Shown here one piece after another: positions 45,397-54,174 of a DNA stretch of 64,000 bases. Source of the DNA: Anaerovirgula multivorans. GTDB taxonomy: Bacteria > Bacillota > Clostridia > Peptostreptococcales > Natronincolaceae. Position 1 is the stretch's first letter. Each line of letters begins with the position of its first letter. Under the pieces are notes generated by a model. The model ran no database searches and was not told the origin of the DNA. It saw only the letters and a list, made by a program, of their open reading frames with translations. Location: contig NZ_FZOJ01000015.1 of assembly GCF_900188145.1 (NCBI RefSeq), positions 1-64,000 on the forward strand. The letters are read 5' to 3'. Both the position numbers and the translations under genes were made by a program.

Positions 45397-45696
45397 ATTT
45401 CTAAACATTTTTTGAGCACTGGGGACGGTTTCTCTGCTTGTATTAAAGCACTTCAAACCCTCTCCGGTGTTTCTTTATGTTTTTGTCATTTTTAGTCCTG
45501 AACGAAGGGAAGAAACTTGAAGCATCTTGCATTTAAAGGATTTAAGGCCCATTTGCTACGCTCAAGGCGACAATCCTCACATAGTCTGCCATCCCTAGTG
45601 TTATTTAGCAAAGAAAAAACTAGAGGGAAGTATCAAAATGATACACAAATCAAAATATATAAAATAATTAAAAACATATAAATATTAAGAATATTG
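45397..45696. other. intergenic with decayed repeats
   Basis: Contains GGGGACGGTTT (about 45421-45431), like 22003-22013. GTCATTTTTAGTCCTGAACG (about 45485-45504) is a weak relative of the CATTCTGAG repeat at 9963. The palindrome GTATC-AAAAT-GATAC is at 45630-45644. No gene seen. Confidence 0.45.
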
Positions 45697-45759
45697 TTGA
45701 CAATTGTCGCGAAACAATATATATTTAAAACAAGGATTCAATATGATACTATATGTATC
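45697..45759 (+). promoter_or_regulatory. promoter and operator of desulfidase-like gene
   Basis: TTGACA (45697-45702), 17 bp, TATATT (45720-45725). The palindrome GACAATTGTC (45699-45708) covers the -35. A second palindrome, GATAC-TATAT-GTATC (45745-45759), lies in the leader, its centre 115 bp from that of GTATC-AAAAT-GATAC at 45630-45644. Confidence 0.6.
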
Positions 45760-45787
45760 TAAATGAGACACAACGGAGGGATTTTAC

Positions 45788-47068
45788 GTGATGATAGACA
45801 GAGAGAAATATAATACATATCTAGCTATCCTGAAGGAGGAACTTTTGCCCGCCCTTGGGTGTACAGAACCAATTGCTATTGCGTATGCTGCTGCCAAAGC
45901 TCATGAAGTGCTGGGAAAATTTCCAGACAAGATAATTATAAAGTGTAGCGGAAATATTATAAAAAATGCTAAATCTGTTATTGTGCCTAATACTGGAAAT
46001 CTGAAAGGTATCAGGGCCAGTGCTTTGACAGGAATTGTTGCCGGTGATGCTTCTAGGGAGATGCAGGTGTTGGAGAGTGTAATGCGGGAGGACATTAAAA
46101 GGGTCAAAGAGCTTATGAAAACTGACATCTGTGAAATACAAATGATTGAGAATGTTGCTAATCTACATATTATTGTGGAGGTCATGTACCAAAAAGAAAA
46201 GGCCTTGGTAGAAATAATCCATACCCACACCAATATTTGTAAGGTTGTTAAAGATGGACATGTTTTGTTTGAAAAAAAGTATGAAAAAGAAGATTTTAAT
46301 TCCCCCCTTTCTGATAGAAGTCTCCTCAAGGTAAAGGACATCTTGGAATTTGCTACCACTGTAAAGATGGAGGATGTTGAGGAGCTTCTAAATAAACAGA
46401 TTGAATATAATCTCAAAATAGCCCAGGAGGGGCTTGAAAGAAAATACGGAGTTAATATAGGAAAGATGCTTTTAGAATGCTATGGAGACAATATATTAAC
46501 AAAAATTCGAGCCTATGCTGCAGCTGGTTCTGATGCCAGAATGAGCGGTTGCAGTCTGCCGGTTGTCACCAACTCTGGAAGTGGTAATCAAGGAATGACA
46601 ACTTCTTTGCCAGTGATTATTTATGCTAAAGAAAAGAAATTTGATAAGGAAAAAATGTACCGTGCCTTAGTACTGGCCAATCTTATCACCATCCATCAGA
46701 AAACCGGAATAGGAAGGTTGTCTGCCTATTGTGGAGCAGTAAGTGCCGCCTGTGGTAGTGGAACAGGAATCACATATCTGGAGGGAGGCACCTTAGAAAA
46801 GATTGAAAAAACCATTATTAACACTTTAGCAAATGTATCAGGTATAGTGTGCGATGGAGCAAAGGCCTCCTGTGCTGCTAAGATAGCTTCTAGTCTTGAT
46901 GCTGCTATGATGGCTCATTTTCTTGCCATGAGGGATTCTGTTTTTGAGGTGGATTCGGGTATCGTTAAGGAAACGGTGGAAAATACAATCTCTGCTGTAG
47001 GAAGATTAGGACGAGAAGGAATGAAGGAAACGGATATTGAGGTACTAAAGATAATGCTTGACCAATGA
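45788..47068 (+). CDS. L-cysteine desulfidase / UPF0597 family enzyme
   Basis: 426 residues. LGCTEPIAIAYAAA near the N-terminus (C25) plus SAYCGAVSAACGSG and GIVCDGAKASC near the C-terminus supply the cysteines expected for the [4Fe-4S] cluster of this serine-dehydratase-related family. CyuA-type members cleave L-cysteine to pyruvate, H2S and ammonia; other members act on related hydroxy- or thio-amino acids. Its own promoter precedes it, and the LIV-type transporter follows at about 190 bp, which suggests that transporter supplies its substrate. Confidence 0.85.
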   Translation: MMIDREKYNTYLAILKEELLPALGCTEPIAIAYAAAKAHEVLGKFPDKIIIKCSGNIIKNAKSVIVPNTGNLKGIRASALTGIVAGDASREMQVLESVMREDIKRVKELMKTDICEIQMIENVANLHIIVEVMYQKEKALVEIIHTHTNICKVVKDGHVLFEKKYEKEDFNSPLSDRSLLKVKDILEFATTVKMEDVEELLNKQIEYNLKIAQEGLERKYGVNIGKMLLECYGDNILTKIRAYAAAGSDARMSGCSLPVVTNSGSGNQGMTTSLPVIIYAKEKKFDKEKMYRALVLANLITIHQKTGIGRLSAYCGAVSAACGSGTGITYLEGGTLEKIEKTIINTLANVSGIVCDGAKASCAAKIASSLDAAMMAHFLAMRDSVFEVDSGIVKETVENTISAVGRLGREGMKETDIEVLKIMLDQ

Positions 47069-47254
47069 TGCTTGTTACTTTAGGTTCCTTTATGTATTTA
47101 AATGGATAGAAATAAAGAAAGGGGGGTAAAATCAGTTGCTTTACTATAGGGATTGATTGAAATTAAGCTCAAGTACTCTTTCGATTCATTGATTTAAAAG
47201 ATGAGCATCATTTTGGCAATATAAAAAAAGAATAACAAAGGGGAGGAAATTATC

Positions 47255-48370
47255 ATGAAAAAGACAGTAGCACTTTTGCTGGTGGTTATGCTAGTCACAT
47301 CTATGCTTGCAGGATGTCAAAGCCAAGCATCTGACAAGATTAAAATTGCTGTTGTAGGTCCGTTGACAGGCGACTTTGCTGAGTATGGCACAGGTTTTAA
47401 AAATGCTGTTGAACTACAGGTTGAAGAATGGAATAGAAATGGTGGTGTACTTGGTCGAGAAATTGAACTTGTTGTCTTTGATGATAAAAACAATGGTGAA
47501 GAAGCGGCTACGATCGCAGAAAAGATTGTTGCTGACAAGGATATTAAGGCTGTAATTGGCCATTTTGCCAGTGGTGTATGTATGGCTGCTTCACCAACCT
47601 ATCAAGAGGCTGGTATCGTAAACATCTCACCTTCTGCATCGCATCCTGATTTTACTAAAGAAGGAGATTTTGTCTTCAGAAATAATACAGTTATTAATGT
47701 TGAGGCAGAGTTTGCAGTTGACCTTGCTGTAAATACACTAGATAAAAAGAAGGTAGGGATACTTTCTGTAAAAACTGATTGGGGTACAGGTACTGCAGAA
47801 ATTACTAAGGGACTTGTAGCACAAGCGGAGGGGATGGTTGTTGATCATCAAGAGGTTGTTGACGGAACCATCGACTTCGGTCCGAATATCACTAGATTGA
47901 ATGAGGCGGGTGCAGATGTAATCATCGTTGTAGCTATGTATAACACCTTAGCTCCATTTGCAACTCAGTACAAAACAGTAAACCCTGATATTGAGCTTGT
48001 AGGATTCTCCAACGCATATAGTCAACAACTTATTGAACTTGCAAAGGAAAATGCTGAAAACATTCATTTTCCAACAATCTTCTTTCACGGTAGTACAGAT
48101 GAAACGGTTGCATCTTTTGTAAGTGCTTATGAAAGCAAATACGGTTCAAGTCCAAGTAGTCTTACTGCCCAGGCCTATGACAGTGCAGGTATTGTTCTTA
48201 AGGCTATTGAAGTAGCAGGTAAAGCAGATAGAAAGGTAATGAAGGAAGAACTTTATAAGATGACTTATCCTGGGGTGACGGGTGAGACGAAGTTTGATCA
48301 AGCTGGTGATGCGGTGAAAATTTTTACTGCTGTTAAGATTGAGAACGGAAGGTTTGTAGAGGTTCAATAG
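47255..48370 (+). CDS. LIV-type ABC transporter substrate-binding lipoprotein
   Basis: 371 residues. Lipoprotein signal with lipobox MLAGC (Cys about 21). IKIAVVGPLTGDFAEYGTGFKNAVELQVEEWN, VIGHFASG, and VNISPSASHP are typical of the Leu/Ile/Val-binding family (periplasmic-binding type I). The ligand cannot be read from sequence: neighbours point to a cysteine-related amino acid instead of branched-chain ones. Confidence 0.9.
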   Translation: MKKTVALLLVVMLVTSMLAGCQSQASDKIKIAVVGPLTGDFAEYGTGFKNAVELQVEEWNRNGGVLGREIELVVFDDKNNGEEAATIAEKIVADKDIKAVIGHFASGVCMAASPTYQEAGIVNISPSASHPDFTKEGDFVFRNNTVINVEAEFAVDLAVNTLDKKKVGILSVKTDWGTGTAEITKGLVAQAEGMVVDHQEVVDGTIDFGPNITRLNEAGADVIIVVAMYNTLAPFATQYKTVNPDIELVGFSNAYSQQLIELAKENAENIHFPTIFFHGSTDETVASFVSAYESKYGSSPSSLTAQAYDSAGIVLKAIEVAGKADRKVMKEELYKMTYPGVTGETKFDQAGDAVKIFTAVKIENGRFVEVQ

Positions 48371-48417
48371 TTGATGAAGTGAGTGCAAATCATATGTACT
48401 TATAAGGGGGTGTAAGC

Positions 48418-49293
48418 TTGATATTACAGCAATTAATTAATGGTTTGGCTTTAGGTATGGTTTATGCACTGATTGCAGTAGGATACTCACTGGTTTTTGG
48501 AATTTTAAGGTTGGTGAATTTTTCTCATGGTTCTGTTTATGCATTTGGTGCACACATAGCAATGGTTTTTGTAGGCATGCAATTTGGGATCATACCAGCT
48601 TTAATTCTTAGCATCATATTCACTGGTGTGTTGGGGATAGCAATTGACAAGATTGCTTTAGCTCCTCTCAGAGCTAAAAAATCAAAGGCAATAGCAGCTC
48701 TGATTACTACCATCGGGGTCTCTTATATAATTCAGAACCTTCTTATGATTGTATTTGGCAGTCAGACAAAATTTTTTCCTAAGCTCTTTGATTACGGAAA
48801 TGTGCACATAGGGGGCGTGAGCATAAGTACAACTCAATTATTCATCTTTGGTGTGTCTCTTGCATTGCTGTTATTGCTAACCTTTATTATAAGAAAAACT
48901 AAAATAGGTCTTGCTATGAGGGCGGTAGAACAAAATCCAAAGGCTGCTAATTTAATGGGAATCGATGTAGATTTTGTAATAACCTTTACCTTTTTCTTAG
49001 GGGGGGCTTCAGCGGCTATTGCTGGAACCTTGATTAGTGGTTATTACCAAGTGGTGTACCCAACCATGGGATTTCTTGCAGGACTTAAGGCGTTTTCTGC
49101 TGCAGTGTTAGGAGGAATAGGTATATTACACGGTTCCATTGTCGGTGGATTGATCGTAGGGGTTTCAGAAAGCTATGCAGCTGCATTTCTTGGTGGGGGT
49201 TATAGGGATGCTGTAGCCTTCGTTATTCTAATCATTGTGTTGCTTGTAAAGCCCACCGGCTTATTTGGAAAGAAAGGTGTTGTGAAGGTATAG
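48418..49293 (+). CDS. LIV-type ABC transporter permease (LivH-like)
   Basis: 291 residues from a TTG with AAGGGGGTG upstream; eight membrane helices. GLALGMVYALIAVGYSLVFGILRLVNFSHG near the start and AAVLGGIGILHGSIVGGLIVG near the end define LivH. Pairs with the next gene as the membrane channel. Confidence 0.93.
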   Translation: MILQQLINGLALGMVYALIAVGYSLVFGILRLVNFSHGSVYAFGAHIAMVFVGMQFGIIPALILSIIFTGVLGIAIDKIALAPLRAKKSKAIAALITTIGVSYIIQNLLMIVFGSQTKFFPKLFDYGNVHIGGVSISTTQLFIFGVSLALLLLLTFIIRKTKIGLAMRAVEQNPKAANLMGIDVDFVITFTFFLGGASAAIAGTLISGYYQVVYPTMGFLAGLKAFSAAVLGGIGILHGSIVGGLIVGVSESYAAAFLGGGYRDAVAFVILIIVLLVKPTGLFGKKGVVKV

Positions 49294-49296
49294 GTT

Positions 49297-50367
49297 ATGG
49301 AAAAAATAAGTTTACAGTTTGATAGGATAAAAGAAAAGATGAATTTTATTAAGCCCAACAAAAAAAGAGATTTTCTTCTCTTGGCTACATTAATATTAGC
49401 TTTACCCTATATCATTAATTCTCAATATCTATTAAGAATTGTCATTATGATAGGTGTATATAGTATTTTGGCTTTATCACTAGGGCTTGTTACCGGTTAT
49501 GCAGGACAGGTATCTCTTGGACATGCTGCCTTCTATGCAATAGGTGCTTATTTTTCAGCTGTCCTTAGTGTCAACTTTGGTATTAGTTTCTTCATTACAG
49601 CACCTATTGCGGCAATCGCTGCAGCCATATGTGGACTGTTGCTGGGACTTCCAACTCTGCGGCTTTCGGGAACCTATCTAGCAATAACTACCTTGGGTTT
49701 TTGCGAAGTAGTAAGAATGGTGTTGTTAAACTGGGAAAAGGTTACAAATGGTCCATTAGGTATTAACAGGATTCCTAGACCATCTTTGCTGGGTTTTGAT
49801 CTAACCCTTGCTAATAACGGTATGTACTATCTCATGGTATTTTTCTTAGTCTTCACTACAGTAGTCATGCTCGCCATTGTTCGATCTAAAATAGGCCGGG
49901 CAATGATGGCTATCCGTGAAGATGAGTTGGCGGCAACTATGATGGGGATTAAGACCACTACCTATAAAGTGATTGCCTTTGTAGTATCGGCTTTTTTCTC
50001 AGGGTTGGCAGGTGCCTTTTACGCTCATATGATAAGATTTATTGATCCTAATACCTTCACATTTGATACGTCTATTATGATTTTAAGTATCGTTATTTTA
50101 GGGGGTATGGGTACAATCAAAGGGATGTTCTTGGGTGCCGCCATCTTGGTTTCTTTTCCTGAGGTTCTAAGATTTCTGCAGGAATACAGGTTTGTTGTTT
50201 ATGGTATGGTTTTGGTTCTCATGATGAGATTTCGTCCTCAAGGTATTTTAGGAGGGCAGAAAAAAACAGCCTATAAGCTTCCGAAAGGAGTTATTGTTGA
50301 TATCAACAGTAATAATTCTTCAATTGAAGTAAGAGAAGCAATGAATACAGTAGAGGAAGTGATATAA
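49297..50367 (+). CDS. LIV-type ABC transporter permease (LivM-like)
   Basis: 356 residues with about ten membrane helices. GYAGQVSLGHAAFYAIGAY and LGGMGTIKGMFLGA are the LivM signatures, LRLSGTYLAITTLGF between them. The C-terminus has an extra charged tail of about 35 residues (VDINSNNSSIEVREAMNT). Starts 3 bp after the LivH gene. Confidence 0.93.
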   Translation: MEKISLQFDRIKEKMNFIKPNKKRDFLLLATLILALPYIINSQYLLRIVIMIGVYSILALSLGLVTGYAGQVSLGHAAFYAIGAYFSAVLSVNFGISFFITAPIAAIAAAICGLLLGLPTLRLSGTYLAITTLGFCEVVRMVLLNWEKVTNGPLGINRIPRPSLLGFDLTLANNGMYYLMVFFLVFTTVVMLAIVRSKIGRAMMAIREDELAATMMGIKTTTYKVIAFVVSAFFSGLAGAFYAHMIRFIDPNTFTFDTSIMILSIVILGGMGTIKGMFLGAAILVSFPEVLRFLQEYRFVVYGMVLVLMMRFRPQGILGGQKKTAYKLPKGVIVDINSNNSSIEVREAMNTVEEVI

Positions 50368-50368
50368 T

Positions 50369-51145
50369 ATGACATTCCTTGAAGTGAAGGATGTATCAAA
50401 ACATTTCGGTGGGCTTGTTGCTGTTGATAAAGTTTCCTTGGAGATCAATGAAGGTGAAATTGTTAGTATCATTGGCCCCAATGGTGCTGGCAAAACTACA
50501 CTTTTCAACATGTTAACGGGAGTGTATGCCCTTACGGAGGGGGAAATCATCTTTGAGGGTAAGCCGATACACAACCTGGTACCTCAGGAAATCGTTAAGG
50601 CTGGTTTAGCCAGGACCTTTCAAAACATTAGACTTTTTGCTGATATGAGGGTAATTGAAAATGTTTTGGTAGGAATGCATACCAATACTGAATATAATTT
50701 CTTTGATTTGTTATTTAGGACAAAACGTTTTCGTAACCAAGAGATTGAGAAGCACCAAGTGGCAATAGCGATCCTAGATTCTATAGGACTGAAAGAAAAG
50801 ATGCATAACTATGCCACCAACTTGCCATATGGAGATCAAAGGAGACTTGAGATAGCACGTGCAATTTCTACTAATGCAAAGATATTATTATTAGATGAAC
50901 CTGCTGCAGGTATGAACCCTCAGGAGTCGGAGGACTTATTATGCTTTATTAAAAGTTTACGAGATAAAGGATACACCATTATCTTAATTGAGCACGATAT
51001 GAATGTTGTTATGAATATTTCTGACAGGATTTATGTTATCGACCACGGAAAGAAAATTGCCGAAGGTTTGCCCGTTGATATCGCCAGTAATAAACGTGTT
51101 ATTGAGGCTTATCTTGGAAGGAGTGAACAATCGTGCTCGCAGTGA
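50369..51145 (+). CDS. LIV-type ABC transporter ATPase (LivG-like)
   Basis: 258 residues. Walker A GPNGAGKTT (about 36-44), RTFQNIRLFADM, a signature LPYGDQRRLEIARAI (in place of LSGGQ, normal for LivG), Walker B ILLLDEPAAGMNP. Overlaps the LivF gene by 13 bp. Confidence 0.94.
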   Translation: MTFLEVKDVSKHFGGLVAVDKVSLEINEGEIVSIIGPNGAGKTTLFNMLTGVYALTEGEIIFEGKPIHNLVPQEIVKAGLARTFQNIRLFADMRVIENVLVGMHTNTEYNFFDLLFRTKRFRNQEIEKHQVAIAILDSIGLKEKMHNYATNLPYGDQRRLEIARAISTNAKILLLDEPAAGMNPQESEDLLCFIKSLRDKGYTIILIEHDMNVVMNISDRIYVIDHGKKIAEGLPVDIASNKRVIEAYLGRSEQSCSQ

Positions 51146-51840
51146 AAAATTTGAATACTCATTATGGAAATATTCATGCCTTAAAGGGTATTGATTTAGA
51201 GGTTAAGCAAGGAGAAATTGTCACTTTGATAGGTAGCAATGGCGCAGGGAAGAGTACCACCTTAGGTACCATTACTGGTCTTTTAAGGGCTACTTCAGGA
51301 GAAGTATGGTTTAAGGGAGAAAATATAACCAGTATACCACCCTCTCAAATTGTTAAAAAGGGCATAAGCCTTTCACCTGAAGGACGAGAAGTATTTCCAG
51401 CTTTAACGGTGGAGGAAAATCTTCAGTTGGGGGCTTACGTCCGAAAGGACAAGGAAAATATTAGAACGTCTTATGATAGGGTTTATGAGCTGTTCCCTAG
51501 ATTGTTTGAAAGAAAAAAGCAAACAGCCGGAACCTTGTCAGGAGGAGAACAACAAATGCTGGCAATAGGCAGAGGTTTGATGTCGATGCCTCAATTATTG
51601 CTGCTGGATGAACCCTCTCTAGGACTTGCACCTAATTTAGTTGTAATGATTTTTGATTTGATTGTATCCATTAATCAACAAGGTACTACGGTACTTCTGG
51701 TTGAACAAAATGCCAGTATGGCACTATCTATTGCCCATCGAGGGTATGTTTTAGAGACCGGTAAGGTTACCATGACAGATGATGCAAAGATACTAAGTGA
51801 CAATGATATGGTGAGAAAAGCTTATCTTGGCAACATATAA
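51133..51840 (+). CDS. LIV-type ABC transporter ATPase (LivF-like)
   Basis: 235 residues from GTG 51133 inside the LivG gene. Walker A GSNGAGKST, signature LSGGEQQMLAIGRGL, Walker B LLLLDEPSLGLAP. Last gene of the transporter; repeat element B begins at its stop codon. Confidence 0.94.
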   Translation: MLAVKNLNTHYGNIHALKGIDLEVKQGEIVTLIGSNGAGKSTTLGTITGLLRATSGEVWFKGENITSIPPSQIVKKGISLSPEGREVFPALTVEENLQLGAYVRKDKENIRTSYDRVYELFPRLFERKKQTAGTLSGGEQQMLAIGRGLMSMPQLLLLDEPSLGLAPNLVVMIFDLIVSINQQGTTVLLVEQNASMALSIAHRGYVLETGKVTMTDDAKILSDNDMVRKAYLGNI

Positions 51841-51954
51841 AATGAGACTTAATTTAGAGGAAGCTTTTACTCACACTGAATTGTAGTATAAGTTACTTCA
51901 TGTAGTGCTTGATCTCTCACTTGTCAAAGTAAGAGCCCTAGCAATACACCGAAG
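51839..51954 (+). repeat. RNA-like repeat element, copy B
   Basis: Starts AAAATGAGACTTAATT at the LivF stop codon and ends AATACACCGAAG, 31 bp before the ATC-hydrolase-family ATG; it therefore forms most of that gene's leader. It contains GAATTGTAGT, AAGTTACTTC, TGTAGTGCTTGATCTC and the hairpin CTC-ACTT-GTCA-AAGT-AA-GAG. Compact form without the 62-bp insertion of copy A. Confidence 0.6.
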
Positions 51955-51985
51955 AAAAAATTTAAATAAATGGAGGAATGACAGA

Positions 51986-52456
51986 ATGAGCGAAAAAAAA
52001 TATACACAAGAGGAATTAACAAAGGCGTTTAGAAGTGCGATTGCAGATAGAGCAAAGTGGTTTTATTTATTAGAAAAATATACTGATGAAGGTTTTGATA
52101 AAATAGCTGAAAGGGCTATTACAGAGTTTGGTATTGATAAGGGCAAGTCATTAGGGGACTGTAAAACTGCAAAGGATTTTGCCAATGGGATCTTAACAGG
52201 TCATGCTCGTGAGGCCTTTGCTATGGAACCAATTAAAGTTGAGGAAGAAGAAAGTGTAATTAAATTCCACCATTGTGCCCTTGTTGAAGAATGGAAAAAG
52301 CTAGGATGCTCCAGTGAAGAAGTGGCTCATTTGTGTGACTTAGCTTGTTTTGGGGACTTTGGTATGGTGAGTGTATTCCCAGAATTAGAGCTTGAATTTA
52401 AGCAATTACTATCTCGTGACGAAGAATGCTGTGAAATGGTGATTACTAAAAAATAG
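51986..52456 (+). CDS. ATC hydrolase family protein (L-2-amino-thiazoline-4-carboxylate hydrolase family)
   Basis: 156 residues from ATG 51986 with GGAGG 9 nt upstream; an open frame extending to 51905 runs through element B and is not likely coding. Cysteine- and histidine-rich C-terminal half: FHHCALVEEWKKLGC, HLCDLACFGDFG, and DEECCEM. This fits the ATC_hydrolase family (PF14196-type), named for an enzyme turning 2-aminothiazoline-4-carboxylate into a cysteine derivative, though most members are untested. It precedes dhaK by 16 bp, so it forms an operon with DhaK/DhaL. Confidence 0.75.
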   Translation: MSEKKYTQEELTKAFRSAIADRAKWFYLLEKYTDEGFDKIAERAITEFGIDKGKSLGDCKTAKDFANGILTGHAREAFAMEPIKVEEEESVIKFHHCALVEEWKKLGCSSEEVAHLCDLACFGDFGMVSVFPELELEFKQLLSRDEECCEMVITKK

Positions 52457-52472
52457 TTTGGGGTGATGATTC

Positions 52473-53456
52473 ATGAAAAAGATAATAAACAATCCCAATA
52501 ATGTTGTAACTGAAATGCTTCAGGGTATTGTAAAAGCTAATCCTCAGTTGGAATATTTTTCAGGGGTTGAAGTTATTGCAAAGAGAGTAAAGGAAAAAAA
52601 GGTAGGTTTAGTATCCGGCGGGGGCAGCGGTCATGAGCCTGCCCATGCAGGATATGTAGGCAAAGGTATGTTAGATGCAGCTGTGGCTGGGAACGTATTT
52701 GCTTCCCCCTCTCCCGATAGGGTGTTGAAGGGTATCCAAGAAGCCAATTCTGGAGAAGGCGTTCTTCTCATTATTAAAAACTACTCAGGGGATATCATGA
52801 ACTTTGATATGGCAAAAGAACTAGCAGAAATGGAAGACATTAGGGTTGAGTCTGTTGTAGTAAAAGATGATGTTGCTGTAGAAGACAGTACTCATTCTAC
52901 TGGTAGAAGAGGTATTGCTGGTACTGTGTTTGTACACAAGTTGGCTGGTGCCAAAGCTACAACTGGGGCAAGCCTTGACGAAGTGAAGCGAGTTGCTGAA
53001 AAAGCTATTACCAATACCCGTAGTATGGGCATGGCTATGGCTCCCTGTATTTTACCAGGGGTTGGAAAAGCAGGTTTTGAGCTTGGAGAGAATCAAATAG
53101 AAATTGGCATGGGTATTCATGGGGAGCCAGGGGTACAAAGAACCACTGTGAAAACCGCGGTTGAGCTGGCGGAGATTCTATGTGAAAAGATCTTGGCAGA
53201 TTATGATTTTACAGGTAGTGAAGTTGGATTAATGGTAAATGGTCTTGGTGCTACACCGTTAATGGAACTATACATTCTAAATAATGAAATTGAAAAAATC
53301 TTAATGGAGAAAAATATTAGGGTTTATAGAACCTTTGTAGGTAATTACATGACATCTCTTGAGATGGCAGGTTGTTCTGTTACGTTACTAAAGCTAGATG
53401 ATGAATTGAAAGAACTGCTGGATGCTCCATGTGATACACCAGCAATGAAAGTTTAG
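52473..53456 (+). CDS. dhaK: dihydroxyacetone kinase subunit DhaK
   Basis: 327 residues. GLVSGGGSGHEPAHAGYVGKGMLDAAVAG (about 45-73) and the substrate-binding histidine H216 in GMGIHGEPG, which in DhaK bonds the hydroxyacetone carbonyl, are intact. With DhaL it phosphorylates dihydroxyacetone. No DhaM phosphotransferase is nearby. Tests elsewhere show DhaK also binds the regulator DhaR; here a DhaR-like gene lies just downstream. Confidence 0.9.
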   Translation: MKKIINNPNNVVTEMLQGIVKANPQLEYFSGVEVIAKRVKEKKVGLVSGGGSGHEPAHAGYVGKGMLDAAVAGNVFASPSPDRVLKGIQEANSGEGVLLIIKNYSGDIMNFDMAKELAEMEDIRVESVVVKDDVAVEDSTHSTGRRGIAGTVFVHKLAGAKATTGASLDEVKRVAEKAITNTRSMGMAMAPCILPGVGKAGFELGENQIEIGMGIHGEPGVQRTTVKTAVELAEILCEKILADYDFTGSEVGLMVNGLGATPLMELYILNNEIEKILMEKNIRVYRTFVGNYMTSLEMAGCSVTLLKLDDELKELLDAPCDTPAMKV

Positions 53457-53464
53457 GTGACCTT

Positions 53465-54106
53465 ATGGAAATCAGAATCAATTCACAGAATTATATGGAG
53501 TATATTGAACTGGTGGCCAAAAAAATCGAGGCAAGCAAGGACTATGTATCTGAGCTTGACTCGATAACTGGTGATGGCGACCATTGGGCCAATATGAATA
53601 TGGGATTCCAGAAGCTTCTAGAAAGTAAACAGGAGCTTGTTGCCATGAGGCTGGGGCAAATGTTTCAAAAGATTGGTATGCTGATTATGTCTACTGTAGG
53701 AGGTTCCTCAGGAGTTTTGTATGGAAGCGCTTATTTGAAAGCGGCAAAAACTATCGGTGATAAGACAGAGATGGATATTCATTTACTGCGGGATGTATTA
53801 GAAGCAGAGCTTAACGCCATTATGGAACGTGGCAATGCAAAGCCAGGGTATAAAACCATGATTGATGCATTGTATCCAGCAGTGATCCGTTTAAAGGAAG
53901 CCATTGAAAAGGGATTAGATGGCCATGAAGCTTTACAAGAGCTAAAGCAGGGAGCAATTGATGGTATGAACAGCACTAAAGATATGGAGGCTATTCGAGG
54001 AAGAGCTTGTTATCAAGCCAATAAAGGAGTAGGGCATATTGATCCTGGTGCTGTCACAATGTGTTATCAAATAGAAACACTAGTTGAATACCTATGCAAA
54101 TCATAA
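53465..54106 (+). CDS. dhaL: dihydroxyacetone kinase subunit DhaL
   Basis: 213 residues. ELDSITGDGDHWANMNMGF (about 30-48) carries the Asp cluster that binds Mg-nucleotide, GGSSGVLYGSAYLKAA and KPGYKTMIDALYPAV complete the DhaL fold. It follows dhaK by 8 bp. In PTS-type systems DhaL holds ADP/ATP; without a local DhaM, phosphate must come from a distant DhaM/PTS or the pair has another role. Confidence 0.9.
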   Translation: MEIRINSQNYMEYIELVAKKIEASKDYVSELDSITGDGDHWANMNMGFQKLLESKQELVAMRLGQMFQKIGMLIMSTVGGSSGVLYGSAYLKAAKTIGDKTEMDIHLLRDVLEAELNAIMERGNAKPGYKTMIDALYPAVIRLKEAIEKGLDGHEALQELKQGAIDGMNSTKDMEAIRGRACYQANKGVGHIDPGAVTMCYQIETLVEYLCKS

Positions 54107-54131
54107 TATAATGATATACAAATAAGAAAAG

Positions 54132-54156
54132 TAATAGGGTGTCTAACACCCTATTA
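54132..54156. promoter_or_regulatory. perfect palindrome between dhaL and regulator
   Basis: TAATAGGGTGT-CTA-ACACCCTATTA, 11-bp arms with no T-run after it. Either an RNA hairpin in the intercistronic region or a protein-binding site 19 bp before the regulator's start. Confidence 0.55.
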
Positions 54157-54174
54157 TGATTAAGGTGATGTTTT

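Noticed and set aside
51905-51985. 27-codon N-terminal extension of the ATC-hydrolase-family protein
   Set aside because: It runs through repeat element B and has no ribosome site, while GGAGG is placed correctly for ATG 51986.
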